The position numbers and the translations under genes are program-made. A DNA stretch of 64,000 nucleotides, taken from the NCBI RefSeq assembly GCF_019884785.1, contig NZ_CP082326.1, positions 4,023,355-4,087,354 of the forward strand, in the 5' to 3' direction. This stretch comes from Crassaminicella profunda (GTDB taxonomy: Bacteria > Bacillota > Clostridia > Peptostreptococcales > Thermotaleaceae). Shown one piece after another: positions 1-9,224 of the stretch. The notes beneath the pieces are model-generated. The model was not told the DNA's origin. It was given only the letters and a program-made list of their open reading frames with translations, and did no database searches. Numbering within the stretch: position 1 is the stretch's first letter; the number at the start of each line of letters is the position of its first letter.

Positions 1-1853
1 ACATCATCTATATATAAGGATTCAAAGTATAGTTTGTCTGCCGTATCAAAGTCTGTACTTACTGTTTCTGGATTGTTATTAATGATGATGGATTCATATC
101 CTGCTTCTTTAATGGCCCATACTCCATGAACACAACTGTAATCAAATTCTATTCCCTGTCCGATTCGAATAGGTCCTGATCCAAGTACCATTATTTTCTT
201 CTTATCACTAATAATGTTTTCATCTTCCTCTTCATAGCAAGAATAATAGTAAGGAGTTTGTGCATCAAATTCACCACTGCAGGTATCTACCATCTTAAAA
301 ATTGGTTTTATATCCTGCTCTTTTCTCATTTCTTCTAAATCATTAGCCTGTATTCCTTTTAAATCACTGATTTCTTTGTCTGTAAAACCCATTGCTTTTG
401 CTTCATATAGTAATTTTTCATCCATATTTTCTTCTTTGATTCTTGTTTCCATCTTAATAATATTTACTAAGCCATTTAAAAACCATGGATCAATCTTTGT
501 TCTATCATGAAGCATGTCTACTGTTATTCCTCTTCTTAAAGCTTCTGCAAGGGCGAAGATTCTTTCATCATCACATAAATCAATTTTTCTAAACAATTCC
601 TCTTGTGTCATTTCCATCATGGAAAACATTCTAAGTCCTGTAAACTTTCCTTCTAAGGAAGTTAAAGATTTAAGGAGTGCACTTTCAAAGCTTCTGCTGA
701 TTGCCATTACTTCTCCTGTTGCTTTCATTTGAGTTCCAAGGGTTCTAGATGCCTTGCTAAATTTATCAAAAGGCCATTTGGGGAATTTTACTACGATATA
801 GTCAAGGGCTGGCTCAAAGCATGCACTTGAATTTTTTGTTACATAATTTTTCAATTCATCTAAGCTAAATCCTATACCGATTTTAGCACCAATCTTTGCG
901 ATAGGGTATCCTGCTGCCTTTGAAGCTAAAGCACTCGAACGACTCACCCTTGGATTTACTTCTATAACAATATAGTTATTACTTTTTGGGTCTAATGCAA
1001 ACTGAATATTACATCCACCTTCAATTTTTAAACTTCTAATAATCTTAATAGATGCTTGTCTTAACATCTGATATTCCTTATCTCTTAAGGTTTGTGAAGG
1101 GGCAACAACGATACTATCTCCTGTGTGAACCCCTACTGGATCCATATTTTCCATATTACAGATAATAATACAGTTATCCTTTTTATCCCTTATCACTTCA
1201 TATTCGATTTCCTTCCATCCTGCAACACTTTGCTCTAGAAGAATTTGTCCGATAGGGCTATTCTCTATTCCTCTTTGGCATATTTCAATCAACTCATCAT
1301 AGTTGCTTGCAATTCCTCCACCTGTTCCACCTAATGTATATGCTGGTCTAATGATTACTGGATACCCATACTTTTCAACAAAATCTTCACATTCTTTTAT
1401 TTTTGTTGCAATAATACTCATAGGGATGGGTTCATCGATTTCTAGCATAAGTTCTTTGAAAGCTTCTCTATCCTCTGCTTTTTTGATGGTTTCACTATCC
1501 GTACCTAATAATCTTACCCCGTATTTATCTAATATTCCCTCTTCTTTTAGCTGCATAGATAAATTAAGTCCTGTTTGTCCTCCAAAGCCTGCTAAAATGC
1601 CATCTGGTTTTTCTTGACTGATAATTTTTTCTAAACTTTCTACATTCAATGGTTCTATATATACTCTATCTGCTACATTTGTATCTGTCATGATTGTAGC
1701 AGGGTTACTATTTACAAGGATTGTTTCAATTCCTTCTTCTTTTATTGCTTTACAAGCCTGTGTTCCTGAATAATCGAACTCTGCTGCCTGACCAATGATG
1801 ATAGGGCCTGAACCAATAATCATCACCTTTTTTAAGCTTTTATCTATTGGCAT
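1..1853 (-). CDS. carB: carbamoyl-phosphate synthase large subunit (partial)
   Basis: Makes carbamoyl phosphate from bicarbonate, ammonia and two ATP, for pyrimidines and arginine. The minus-strand frame starts [19 protein letters not shown], the usual CarB N-terminus with its nucleotide-binding loop, and stays open to the left edge, so about 617 of roughly 1,070 codons are present. They cover the carboxyphosphate ATP-grasp half, the oligomerisation region and the very start of the second half. The last visible residues, around [11 protein letters not shown], fit that junction. The ATG lies inside the end of carA (10-nt overlap), so the two are translationally coupled and share the carA upstream regulation. 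The end is missing because of the window edge, not because the gene is broken. Confidence 0.95.
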   Translation of the reverse strand, partial: MPIDKSLKKVMIIGSGPIIIGQAAEFDYSGTQACKAIKEEGIETILVNSNPATIMTDTNVADRVYIEPLNVESLEKIISQEKPDGILAGFGGQTGLNLSMQLKEEGILDKYGVRLLGTDSETIKKAEDREAFKELMLEIDEPIPMSIIATKIKECEDFVEKYGYPVIIRPAYTLGGTGGGIASNYDELIEICQRGIENSPIGQILLEQSVAGWKEIEYEVIRDKKDNCIIICNMENMDPVGVHTGDSIVVAPSQTLRDKEYQMLRQASIKIIRSLKIEGGCNIQFALDPKSNNYIVIEVNPRVSRSSALASKAAGYPIAKIGAKIGIGFSLDELKNYVTKNSSACFEPALDYIVVKFPKWPFDKFSKASRTLGTQMKATGEVMAISRSFESALLKSLTSLEGKFTGLRMFSMMEMTQEELFRKIDLCDDERIFALAEALRRGITVDMLHDRTKIDPWFLNGLVNIIKMETRIKEENMDEKLLYEAKAMGFTDKEISDLKGIQANDLEEMRKEQDIKPIFKMVDTCSGEFDAQTPYYYSCYEEEDENIISDKKKIMVLGSGPIRIGQGIEFDYSCVHGVWAIKEAGYESIIINNNPETVSTDFDTADKLYFESLYIDD

Positions 1854-2923
1854 TTTGCATCCTCCTTTAACTGATCGATAAATTTATCAAATAGGTAAGT
1901 AGAATCTGTCGGTCCTGGTGCTCCTTCTGGGTGGAATTGTACAGAGAATACAGGAAGCTCCTTGTGCTTCATTCCTTCTACCGTATCATCATTTAGATTA
2001 ATATGGGTAATCTCCATTCCACTTTGTTCTATGCTTTTTCTCTCTACTGCATAGCCATGGTTTTGAGAAGTAATATAAGCTCGATCTCTTTTTATATCAT
2101 AAACCCCATGATTCCCTCCTCTGTGTCCAAACTTCATTTTGTAGGTTTGTCCTCCTACTGCTAAGGCCAATATTTGATGTCCCATACAAATTCCAAAGGT
2201 AGGTACTTTCTTGATAATTTTCTTTACTGTTTCTACTGCTTCTGTGGCCGCTTCAGGGTTCCCTGGTCCATTACTCAGTAATACCCCTTCAGGATTTATA
2301 TTCATAATCTCTTCATAGCTTGTACTATAAGGAAATACAGTGATATCACAATTTCTATATTGTAAATTGTTTAAGATATTTTTCTTGATTCCAAAATCCA
2401 TTACAGCAATCTTTGGACCCGTTCCAGGTATGTGTAAGATTTGTTTAGTTCCTACCTCTTTCATCCAGTCTTCTTTTAGTTTCTCTTGTTTTATAATTTT
2501 TTCTAATTCTTCCATAGACAGGTCTTCATTAGATATGACACATTTTAATGCCCCTTGATTTCTTATTCTTTTAGTGATACTTCTTGTATCCACATGACAA
2601 ACCCCTACAATTCCCATGTTCTCAAGCATTTTTTCTAAACTTTCTTCGCTCATATAGTTTGAAGGATTTTGTTCAATAGATTTTGTTACAAATCCTTTGG
2701 CATATATTTTAGAAGATTCATTTTCCACACTATTTACTCCATAGTTTCCTATTAACGGATAGGTCATGGTAATAATTTGCCCTGCATAAGATGGATCTGT
2801 TAAAATTTCTTGATATCCTGTAATAGAAGTATTGAACACCAACTCCCCTACAGATGTTCCTTTTTTTCCAAATCCTTTTCCTTTGTATACCGTTCCATCT
2901 TCTAGATACAATATTCCATTCAT
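1844..2923 (-). CDS. carA: carbamoyl-phosphate synthase small (glutaminase) subunit
   Basis: Hydrolyses glutamine and channels ammonia to CarB. The protein has 359 residues from the ATG at 2923, normal for the family. An N-terminal CPSase_sm domain ([19 protein letters not shown]) is followed by a class I glutamine amidotransferase domain with the nucleophile Cys in FGICMGHQ (about residue 246) and His/Glu in [10 protein letters not shown] (about 331/333). A longer frame from a TTG at 2938 is possible, but that TTG lies in the ribosome binding site (GGAGGG, 7 nt before the ATG), so 2923 is preferred. It is first in a carA-carB operon. Upstream lie an ArgR-like promoter and, further out, a PyrR attenuator. 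Confidence 0.97.
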   Translation of the reverse strand: MNGILYLEDGTVYKGKGFGKKGTSVGELVFNTSITGYQEILTDPSYAGQIITMTYPLIGNYGVNSVENESSKIYAKGFVTKSIEQNPSNYMSEESLEKMLENMGIVGVCHVDTRSITKRIRNQGALKCVISNEDLSMEELEKIIKQEKLKEDWMKEVGTKQILHIPGTGPKIAVMDFGIKKNILNNLQYRNCDITVFPYSTSYEEIMNINPEGVLLSNGPGNPEAATEAVETVKKIIKKVPTFGICMGHQILALAVGGQTYKMKFGHRGGNHGVYDIKRDRAYITSQNHGYAVERKSIEQSGMEITHINLNDDTVEGMKHKELPVFSVQFHPEGAPGPTDSTYLFDKFIDQLKEDAKCQ

Positions 2924-2950
2924 TTTGTATCCCTCCAATTCATTTTATAT

Positions 2951-3023
2951 TTATTCATATATTATTGTTTTTATTCATTAAAATATTATTTATAATTATA
3001 CATAAAATAATATATTTATTCAA
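2951..3023 (-). promoter_or_regulatory. proximal carAB promoter with ARG-box-like half sites
   Basis: On the minus strand TTGAAT (3018-3023) and TATAAT (2995-3000) are separated by 17 nt, a good sigma-A promoter just upstream of carA. Three copies of the ArgR-type half site TGAATAA lie at 3016-3022, 2971-2977 and 2951-2957, overlapping the -35 and downstream of the -10. Firmicute ARG boxes resemble CATGAATAAAAATTCAAG, so arginine repression through ArgR/AhrC is inferred. The regulator gene is not in the window. Confidence 0.55.
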
Positions 3024-3249
3024 TTCGTTTTAAAAAATTTTCTTTTTTTTATTTCATTTTTTATTATAATTGTGCATTTGCAACTAAGCAATCACCTAGC
3101 ATTCCACGTTTTTTCTAGCATTTCTATTAATTTCCATTCACGAGACGCTTTTGCATTATTATTATCTTGTTTTATAATATTTTCATATTTATGTCTCGTC
3201 TACTATTATCATCTACAATGATTGTTTTATACATATGCGTTCTTGTTAT
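3024..3249. other. AT-rich stretch between the two carAB promoters, no gene
   Basis: This spacer between the PyrR attenuator terminator and the proximal carA promoter has no convincing ORF or RNA family. A dispersed complementary pair (GAGAC near 3142 and GTCTC near 3192) might fold but is not a recognisable element. Confidence 0.4.
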
Positions 3250-3427
3250 GATAAAATAAAAAAGCCTTTTACCAGAGGTAAAAGGCTTATATTTACGTAC
3301 ACAAACAAGATATCACCAAACTTAGGTGCATCTTCTCTATCACATCCTTTTCAGCCTCTCTGGACCGATTTAAAGGTACCTATTTTGTTTTCAACATATA
3401 ATATCATGTTTCTTGCTTATATGTCAA
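3250..3427 (-). promoter_or_regulatory. PyrR-type pyrimidine attenuator (promoter, PyrR loop, terminator)
   Basis: Read on the minus strand. A promoter TTGACA (3422-3427) is followed after 18 nt by TATTAT (3398-3403). About 30 nt later comes the PyrR binding loop TCCAGAGAGGCTGAAAAGGA (about 3345-3364), matching the conserved UCCAGAGAGGCU...AAGG of Bacillus pyr leaders. The leader ends in an intrinsic terminator with 12-bp arms AAGCCTTTTACC / GGTAAAAGGCTT (3262-3288) and a U-rich tail. By analogy, UMP/UTP-bound PyrR promotes termination. The nearest downstream gene is carA, about 330 nt away, so this should make carAB respond to pyrimidines. pyrR is not in the window. Confidence 0.85.
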
Positions 3428-3502
3428 CAACCATTTTTATCAAGTTGTCCTTTTATGATCATTGTATCATCCTATGATCAGCCAAGTAAAAAAAATAAGT
3501 TA

Positions 3503-3531
3503 TTGTAAAATATTAGTACTTCTGCTATAAT
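3503..3531 (+). promoter_or_regulatory. promoter for the FMN riboswitch-ribB transcript
   Basis: TTGTAA (3503-3508), a 17-nt spacer and TATAAT (3526-3531) end about 10 nt before the start of the riboswitch. It diverges from the pyr leader promoter. Confidence 0.7.
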
Positions 3532-3540
3532 ATCACTGTA

Positions 3541-3687
3541 TTCTCAGGGCGGGGTGTAATTCCCCACCGGCGGTATTTTTGCTATTTTGCAAATAAGCCC
3601 GCGAGCGCTTGTTCTAATGAATAAGGTCAGCAGACTTGGTGAGAATCCAAGGCCGACGGTAATAGTCCGGATGGGAGAGAACGAAAT
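3541..3687 (+). promoter_or_regulatory. FMN riboswitch (RFN element)
   Basis: The characteristic conserved blocks are present in order: TCAGGGCGGGGTG, CCCCACCGGCGGT, AGCCCGCGAGCG, GGTCAGCAGACTTGGTGA, CCAAGGCCGACGGT, and AGTCCGGATGGGAGAGAACG. It lies about 110 nt before ribB, so FMN should shut down this gene. No clear intrinsic terminator follows. A short CATCA/TGATG pairing just before the ribosome binding site hints at translational control, but this is uncertain. Confidence 0.97.
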
Positions 3688-3794
3688 GTTTTTTACGTGT
3701 TTTTTTGTGTATTTTTTGATTTCACAATTTTGAACACATTTCTATCTCTCATCATAATTCCTGATGAAAATTCTATTTTTAGAAAGGGAGTTTT

Positions 3795-4463
3795 ATGATG
3801 AACAAATCACTACTATTCCAATTTGGCAAACCTCTTGAACGTGTTGAGCGAGCACTAGAAGATCTTCGTAAAGGAAAAGGAATCCTTCTAGTGGATGATG
3901 AAGATCGTGAAAACGAAGGGGATCTAATCTTTCCTGCCGAGACTATTACAATCCCTCAAATGGCTATGTTAATTCGAGAGTGCAGTGGCATTGTATGTCT
4001 TTGTCTCACAGATGAAAAAATCCGTCAATTAAATTTACCTCTAATGGTAGCTGAAAATACCAGTAGATATCAAACAGCTTTTACCGTTTCAATTGAAGCT
4101 TGTCATGGAGTAACAACAGGTGTTTCTGCCGCTGACAGAGTCACTACCATTCATACAGCAGTAACAGATGGATGTACACCACAAAATATTTGTCGTCCTG
4201 GGCATGTTTTTCCACTTTGTGCTCGTCCAGGTGGTGTTTTTACTAGACGTGGTCATACAGAAGGAACAGTTGATCTTATGAGTCTTGCAGGGTATAAACC
4301 AGCCGGAATTTTATGTGAATTAACTAACCCAGATGGTACCATGGCAAAATTACCTGAAATCATTAATTTTGCTGAACAACATGATATGGTTGTTGTAACC
4401 ATTGAAGATATTGTTGAGTATAAAAAACAAGCTCTTGGAAGAGTTGATTCTTGTTCCAATTAA
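3795..4463 (+). CDS. ribB: 3,4-dihydroxy-2-butanone-4-phosphate synthase
   Basis: Converts ribulose 5-phosphate to 3,4-dihydroxybutanone phosphate plus formate, for riboflavin synthesis. It has 222 residues and is monofunctional, with no RibA (GTP cyclohydrolase II) domain. The acidic metal-binding loop [10 protein letters not shown] (about residue 36), [15 protein letters not shown] and [13 protein letters not shown] are all present. The ribosome binding site AAAGGGAG precedes two in-frame ATGs; the second (3798) has better spacing and gives [10 protein letters not shown], the same N-terminus as enterobacterial RibB. Many Firmicutes instead carry fused RibBA in a rib operon; here the gene stands alone behind its riboswitch. 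It looks strikingly like the proteobacterial single-domain enzyme, and transfer is possible but untested. Confidence 0.95.
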   Translation: MMNKSLLFQFGKPLERVERALEDLRKGKGILLVDDEDRENEGDLIFPAETITIPQMAMLIRECSGIVCLCLTDEKIRQLNLPLMVAENTSRYQTAFTVSIEACHGVTTGVSAADRVTTIHTAVTDGCTPQNICRPGHVFPLCARPGGVFTRRGHTEGTVDLMSLAGYKPAGILCELTNPDGTMAKLPEIINFAEQHDMVVVTIEDIVEYKKQALGRVDSCSN

Positions 4464-4533
4464 GCTAAAATATTTTTGTAGTATATTTTTAGTTTTAATA
4501 ATATGTATCTATATATATTTTCATATAAAATTT

Positions 4534-4583
4534 AAAGGGATTGTCTCAAAATGATTTTCAAATCATTTTAAGACACCCCTTTT
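4534..4583. terminator. bidirectional terminator between ribB and argD
   Basis: Long near-perfect hairpin: TGTCTcAAAATGATTT (4542-4557) pairs with AAATCATTTTaAGACA (4560-4575), extended by AAAGGG / CCCTTT on the outside. It serves the converging ribB and argBD transcripts. Confidence 0.75.
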
Positions 4584-4599
4584 CTTATACAAAACCCTC

Positions 4600-5763
4600 T
4601 TAATAGTCTGCTAAAACATTCTCTAATATCTCAAAAGCTTCATCGATTTCTTCCTTTTTTACATTCAGTGGGGGTAATATTCTTACCACATCTTTTCCTG
4701 CACCTACTAATAAAAGTCCCTTTTCAAAGCATTTATTTACAATACTCTTAGGTTCTATATTTACCTTTATCCCAAGCATCAATCCCATTCCTTGAATATC
4801 TTCAATAACATTATATTTACTTTTTAGGATTTCAAGCTTCTCTACAAAATATCCACTCTTTTCATTCACTTCATCAACAATTCCCTTATCTACTAATTCT
4901 TCTAAAACTGCTAAAGATACTGCACAAGCTAGTGGATTTCCTCCAAAGGTACATCCATGATCTCCTGGTGAAAATGCACTTGAAGCTTTTTGATTTGCAA
5001 GGGTAGCACCAATTGGAAAACCTCCTCCTAACCCCTTTGCCATACAAATTACATCTGGAATAACCCCAAAGCTTTCATAGGCAAATAGCGTTCCTGTTCT
5101 ACCTATTCCACACTGAACCTCATCAAATATTAATAATGCATCAAATTGATCACATAACGCTCTTGCTTCCTGTAAGAATCCTTTTTCAGCTTTAATCAAT
5201 CCCCCTTCTCCTTGAATAGGTTCTATGATTACTCCACAGGTATCCTCATTGATATTTTCCTTTAAATCTTTTATATTATTAAAGGATACAGCTTTTATTC
5301 CCTTCATCAAAGGCATAAAATCCTTTTGATATTTCTCTTGCCCTGTTACTGATAATGCTCCTAAGGTTCTTCCATGAAAAGAATTTTTCATATAAATAAT
5401 TGTATTTTTTGTACTGCTTTGAAGTTTCCCATATTTTCTTGCTAATTTTAATCCAGTCTCTACCGCCTCTGTTCCACTATTACAAAAAAACACCTGATCA
5501 TGGTCACTATATACTGCTAATTTTTTTGCCAAATTAATTTGGGGTATATTCCAATATAAATTAGAGACATGAATGAGCTTGTTACTCTGTTCATTCAATA
5601 CCTTATTTATGGATGGATGACTATGACCTAAGCAATTTACTGCAACACCACATACAAAATCAATATATTCTTTTCCTTTTGTATCATAAACTTTACTCCC
5701 TAACCCCTTTTCAAAAGTTACATCAAATCTTCCATAAGTATTCATTATATTACTTTTGCTCAT
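4600..5763 (-). CDS. argD: acetylornithine aminotransferase
   Basis: PLP-dependent class III aminotransferase converting N-acetylglutamate semialdehyde to N-acetylornithine. It has 387 residues, normal length. FCNSGTEAVETGLKLAR (phosphate binding), FDEVQCGIGRTG with Asp214, and the PLP Schiff-base Lys at about residue 243 in MAKGLGGGFPIGA are visible. GGAGGAG lies 7 nt before the ATG. The start overlaps the end of argB by 14 nt, so the pair is translationally coupled in an argB-argD operon read away from argC-argJ. Related ornithine or succinylornithine transaminases share the motifs, but the neighbours settle the assignment. Confidence 0.95.
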   Translation of the reverse strand: MSKSNIMNTYGRFDVTFEKGLGSKVYDTKGKEYIDFVCGVAVNCLGHSHPSINKVLNEQSNKLIHVSNLYWNIPQINLAKKLAVYSDHDQVFFCNSGTEAVETGLKLARKYGKLQSSTKNTIIYMKNSFHGRTLGALSVTGQEKYQKDFMPLMKGIKAVSFNNIKDLKENINEDTCGVIIEPIQGEGGLIKAEKGFLQEARALCDQFDALLIFDEVQCGIGRTGTLFAYESFGVIPDVICMAKGLGGGFPIGATLANQKASSAFSPGDHGCTFGGNPLACAVSLAVLEELVDKGIVDEVNEKSGYFVEKLEILKSKYNVIEDIQGMGLMLGIKVNIEPKSIVNKCFEKGLLLVGAGKDVVRILPPLNVKKEEIDEAFEILENVLADY

Positions 5764-6637
5764 TTTTTTCTCCTCCTTTAATCATTGTCCCCATTCCTTT
5801 ATCTGTAAATATTTCTAAAAGTAAACTGTGCTCCTGTCTTCCATCAATTAAGTGTATATTTTTTGTACCCTTTTCTATAGCTTGTATACAACACTGCATT
5901 TTGGGGATCATCCCCCCTAAAATAGCCCCTTCCTCCATATACTCTTTTATTTTTTCTATACGAATACTCGAAATAAAGGTTGAAGGATCATTGATATCCT
6001 TATATAGCCCTTCTATATCTGTTAATAATATAAGCTTTTCTGCATTTAACACAGAAGCTACAGCTGCTGCTACATAGTCTGCATTAATATTGTACCCATT
6101 TCCTTCCTTATCACATCCAATAGGAGAGATGACAGGAAGGTATCTCGTCTTTAATAAATCATTTAATAATTGATCATTTACAGATACAACATCTCCCACA
6201 TAGCCTATATCTATTTTTTCATTTTCTTCATATAAATATTTTTTCGTAGCTTCAATAAGATGATTATCTTTTCCACTGATCCCTACAGCATTAATCCCAT
6301 GACTACATAGCTCACTAGTAATACCTTTATTGATCTGTCCTGAAAGAACCATTTCTACAACTTCCATGGTCTTTTCATCTGTAACTCTTAATCCTTTTAC
6401 AAAATTTGTATCTATATTTAGTTTACTGAGCCACTTTGAAATATTAGGTCCTCCTCCATGAACAATCACCACATTGATTCCTACCAGCTTTAATAACACC
6501 ACATCCTCTATGAAAGCTTTTTTGGCTTCAATATTTTTCATAATGCTTCCACCATATTTGATTACAAAAGTTTTTCCACTAAACTTTTTTATATAAGGTA
6601 AAGCTTCTATTAAGGTTGCTATTTTTTGATAATCCAA
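5750..6637 (-). CDS. argB: acetylglutamate kinase
   Basis: Phosphorylates N-acetylglutamate. The amino acid kinase fold is shown by FVIKYGGSIM near the N-terminus, VIVHGGGPNIS, and a C-terminal GGMIPKMQCCIQAIEKG nucleotide-binding segment. The N-terminal helix (DYQKIATLIEALPYIKKF) resembles the extension of arginine-inhibited enzymes such as that of Thermotoga, so arginine feedback is likely (inference). A GTG at 6646 overlaps the ribosome binding site AAAGGAG; the TTG at 6637, 8 nt after it, is the better start and gives about 295 residues. It is first in argB-argD and diverges from argC across a shared operator region. Confidence 0.95.
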   Translation of the reverse strand: MDYQKIATLIEALPYIKKFSGKTFVIKYGGSIMKNIEAKKAFIEDVVLLKLVGINVVIVHGGGPNISKWLSKLNIDTNFVKGLRVTDEKTMEVVEMVLSGQINKGITSELCSHGINAVGISGKDNHLIEATKKYLYEENEKIDIGYVGDVVSVNDQLLNDLLKTRYLPVISPIGCDKEGNGYNINADYVAAAVASVLNAEKLILLTDIEGLYKDINDPSTFISSIRIEKIKEYMEEGAILGGMIPKMQCCIQAIEKGTKNIHLIDGRQEHSLLLEIFTDKGMGTMIKGGEKNEQK

Positions 6638-6670
6638 GAACTTCACTCCTTTATTATGATTTTGTTAATA

Positions 6671-6734
6671 ATTATACTTAAAAATAAATAAATATTCAAT
6701 ATTTATTGTATATTTATTTTATTTATTGTATAAT
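6671..6734. promoter_or_regulatory. divergent argB / argC promoters with ARG-box-like sequence
   Basis: Minus promoter: TTGAAT (6694-6699), 17 nt, TATAAT (6671-6676). Plus promoter: TTGTAT (6706-6711), 17 nt, TATAAT (6729-6734). The two -35 elements are 6 nt apart, and the shared segment AATATTCAATATTTATTG resembles the ArgR half-site pattern. One bound repressor could silence both operons. Promoters are read from sequence; ArgR binding is inferred. Confidence 0.6.
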
Positions 6735-6766
6735 TAATTAAATTTTTATTAAAAGGAGGATGCCTT

Positions 6767-7804
6767 ATGTTCAAAATAGGTATACTAGGAGCAACAGGTT
6801 ATGCTGGTCAGCAGCTGGTTTGGCTCCTTTATAATCATAAAGAAGTAGAAATTGTATTTTTATCTTCTCATAGTTATTCAGGTTATTCCTTTTCTGATGT
6901 TTATCCCCAATATGATCAATTTCTGCAAAATTTATGTATAGATATCCATAATGTAGAAAAAAAACTTGTAGATATTGATTTATTATTTATCGCTCTACCT
7001 CATGGAAAATCTTTTGAGATTACTAAAAAAGCTTTAGATCTTGGAGTAAAGGTTATTGATTTAGGTGCTGATTTTCGATTAAAAAGTTCAGCTTCTTATG
7101 AAAAGTGGTATAATCTACAACATGAATGTATAGATTTATTACCTGATAGTGTATACGGTCTTCCTGAAATTCATAGGGAAAATATAAAAAAAGCTAAGTT
7201 AATCGCCAACCCAGGTTGTTATCCTACAGCAAGCATCTTAGCACTGACTCCAATACTCAAGCACCAGTTAATCCATCCAAACTCTATCATCATTGATGCA
7301 AAATCTGGTGTATCAGGGGCAGGAAGAAAAGCAAGCATTCCTACTCTTTTTGCAGAGTGTAATGAATCAATCAAAGCATATGGTGTAGCTGGTCATCGTC
7401 ACACACCAGAGATTGAACAAGAAACATCAAAAATCTATGGACAAAATATTACTTTGTCCTTTACACCTCATTTGATCCCTATGAACAGAGGAATTCTTGC
7501 AACATGCTATGGAAATTTAAAAGAAAAATGTTCTCAAGAAAGTTTATATAAAATCTATAAAGATTTTTATGAGAATGAATATTTTATAAGAGTTAGAAAA
7601 AATCTTCCTGAAACAAAATGGGTAAAAGGAACGAACCTTTGTGATATAAGCGTATGTGTAGATGAACGAACGGGAAGAGTAATTATATTATCCGCTATTG
7701 ATAATCTGATAAAAGGTGCTGCAGGACAAGCAGTACAAAATATGAATATCTTATTCGGTCTAAAAGAAACAGAAGGATTAGAAATGCTAGCAATGACCCC
7801 ATGA
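6767..7804 (+). CDS. argC: N-acetyl-gamma-glutamyl-phosphate reductase
   Basis: NADPH-dependent reduction of acetylglutamyl phosphate to the semialdehyde. It has 345 residues. The N-terminal Rossmann motif is [13 protein letters not shown], the catalytic Cys is at about residue 151 in NPGCYPTA, and the C-terminal substrate His segment is [21 protein letters not shown] is well placed before the ATG. It is followed 21 nt later by argJ in the same direction. Confidence 0.97.
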   Translation: MFKIGILGATGYAGQQLVWLLYNHKEVEIVFLSSHSYSGYSFSDVYPQYDQFLQNLCIDIHNVEKKLVDIDLLFIALPHGKSFEITKKALDLGVKVIDLGADFRLKSSASYEKWYNLQHECIDLLPDSVYGLPEIHRENIKKAKLIANPGCYPTASILALTPILKHQLIHPNSIIIDAKSGVSGAGRKASIPTLFAECNESIKAYGVAGHRHTPEIEQETSKIYGQNITLSFTPHLIPMNRGILATCYGNLKEKCSQESLYKIYKDFYENEYFIRVRKNLPETKWVKGTNLCDISVCVDERTGRVIILSAIDNLIKGAAGQAVQNMNILFGLKETEGLEMLAMTP

Positions 7805-7825
7805 TAAAAAGAAAGGATGATTCCA

Positions 7826-9043
7826 TTGAAAATTTTAGAGAATAAAACCATCTCAGATGTACCTGGCTTTCAAACTATTGGCATATACAGCGGTGTAAAA
7901 AGAAGTGGTAAAAATGATTTATGTGTAATCTACAGTAAAACACCTGCTGTAGCAGCTGCCGTATTTACCAAAAATAAAATAAAGGCAGCTCCTATTTTAC
8001 TTTGTATGGAACATATAAAATTTGAAAATACACAAGCAATTGTTATAAATAGTGGAAACGCCAATGCTTGTACTGGAAGTGAAGGCTTTGAAGATGCAGT
8101 AACAATGGCAAAAACAACAGCAAAGGAGTTGGGGTTAATCCCCCCTCATGTCCTAGTTTCTTCCACAGGTATTATAGGAGTTCCCATGCCTATGAATAAA
8201 ATTACAAAGGGTATTCAAACAGCTTGCAAAAATCTTGAGAAAAACGATGGTGACTCAGCTGCTAAAGCTATTATGACTACAGATACCTTCACAAAAAAAA
8301 TAACCGTTACCATCAATATAGAAGACAAACCTATATATATCAGCGGAATTGCAAAAGGCTCTGGTATGATTCATCCAAATATGGGCACTATGCTTAGCTT
8401 TATTACTACAAATATTAATATTGAGAAATCATTATTACAGCTTGCTCTAAGAAACAGCGTAAAGGATTCTTACAATATGGTTTCTGTAGATGGAGATACA
8501 AGTACCAATGATATGGTTGTTGTCATGGCTAATGGCGTAGCCCAAAATTCATTGATTGATACTACTAATGATTCTTATATAAAATTTAAAGAAGCCCTTG
8601 ATTTTGTAAACAAAGAACTTGCCAAAATGATTGCAAAGGATGGTGAAGGCGCAACAAAACTAATTGAAACTCATGTAATCAACGCTAAAACAATCCAAGA
8701 TGCAAAGCTTTGTGCAAAATCTGTGATTTCTTCAAGTCTTGTAAAATCCGCTTTGTTCGGAAGTGATGCTAATTGGGGAAGAATATTATGTGCTATCGGT
8801 TATGCAGATGGAAATTTTGCCCCCGAAAAAGTTGATATCTTCTTTAAGAATCATATAGGCTCTATACAAGTAGCACAAAACGGAATGGGCATTCCATTTG
8901 ATGAAACTACGGCAAAATCCATATTAGAACAAGAATATGTGAATATCCTTATTGATTTAAAAGATGGAGAACAATCTGCTACTGCATGGGGTTGCGATTT
9001 AACTTATGATTATGTGAAAATCAATGGTTGTTATAGAACTTAA
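7826..9043 (+). CDS. argJ: bifunctional ornithine acetyltransferase / N-acetylglutamate synthase
   Basis: Transfers acetyl from acetylornithine to glutamate, recycling the acetyl group, so the pathway is the cyclic type. About 405 residues. The self-cleavage region is KGSGMIHPNMGTMLSF with the nucleophile Thr at about residue 188; many relatives read ATML here. The ATG at 7817 is fused to the ribosome binding site GAAAGGA and cannot use it; the TTG at 7826 has 6-nt spacing and gives MKILENKTISDVPGF, so it is preferred. Whether the enzyme is mono- or bifunctional cannot be told from sequence. No argA or argE is seen in this window. Confidence 0.93.
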   Translation: MKILENKTISDVPGFQTIGIYSGVKRSGKNDLCVIYSKTPAVAAAVFTKNKIKAAPILLCMEHIKFENTQAIVINSGNANACTGSEGFEDAVTMAKTTAKELGLIPPHVLVSSTGIIGVPMPMNKITKGIQTACKNLEKNDGDSAAKAIMTTDTFTKKITVTINIEDKPIYISGIAKGSGMIHPNMGTMLSFITTNINIEKSLLQLALRNSVKDSYNMVSVDGDTSTNDMVVVMANGVAQNSLIDTTNDSYIKFKEALDFVNKELAKMIAKDGEGATKLIETHVINAKTIQDAKLCAKSVISSSLVKSALFGSDANWGRILCAIGYADGNFAPEKVDIFFKNHIGSIQVAQNGMGIPFDETTAKSILEQEYVNILIDLKDGEQSATAWGCDLTYDYVKINGCYRT

Positions 9044-9115
9044 AATTACATCATAAGAAATCATTTTAAAATATAAATTGTTAATCTCTATTTATTATAG
9101 TTAAAGTTTATCAAT

Positions 9116-9150
9116 AAATAAACAGCTTACATTCTGCAAGCTGTTTATTT
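9116..9150 (+). terminator. argCJ terminator
   Basis: Perfect 13-bp arms AAATAAACAGCTT (9116-9128) and AAGCTGTTTATTT (9138-9150), 73 nt after the argJ stop. Confidence 0.8.
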
Positions 9151-9176
9151 GTTGATTACTTTTATTTTTTTATAAG

Positions 9177-9210
9177 TTATCCACACCTATCCACAAGTAT
9201 TTGTGGATAG
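9177..9210. repeat. cluster of three DnaA-box-like 9-mers
   Basis: TTATCCACA (9177-9185) is a perfect DnaA box. CTATCCACA (9187-9195) and its reverse complement (9202-9210) each differ by one base. The last two also form a hairpin (CTATCCACAA / TTGTGGATAG) just past the stop of the gene at 9225, so a terminator role is an alternative. Confidence 0.5.
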
Positions 9211-9224
9211 ATAAAGCTTGTCCA

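Noticed and set aside
514-1617. Plus-strand open frames within carB
   Set aside because: They are antisense shadows of a clearly coding minus-strand gene and lack ribosome binding sites.
3235-3477. 80-codon open frame across the pyr leader
   Set aside because: It covers the PyrR attenuator and its promoter on the opposite strand, which fully explain the sequence.
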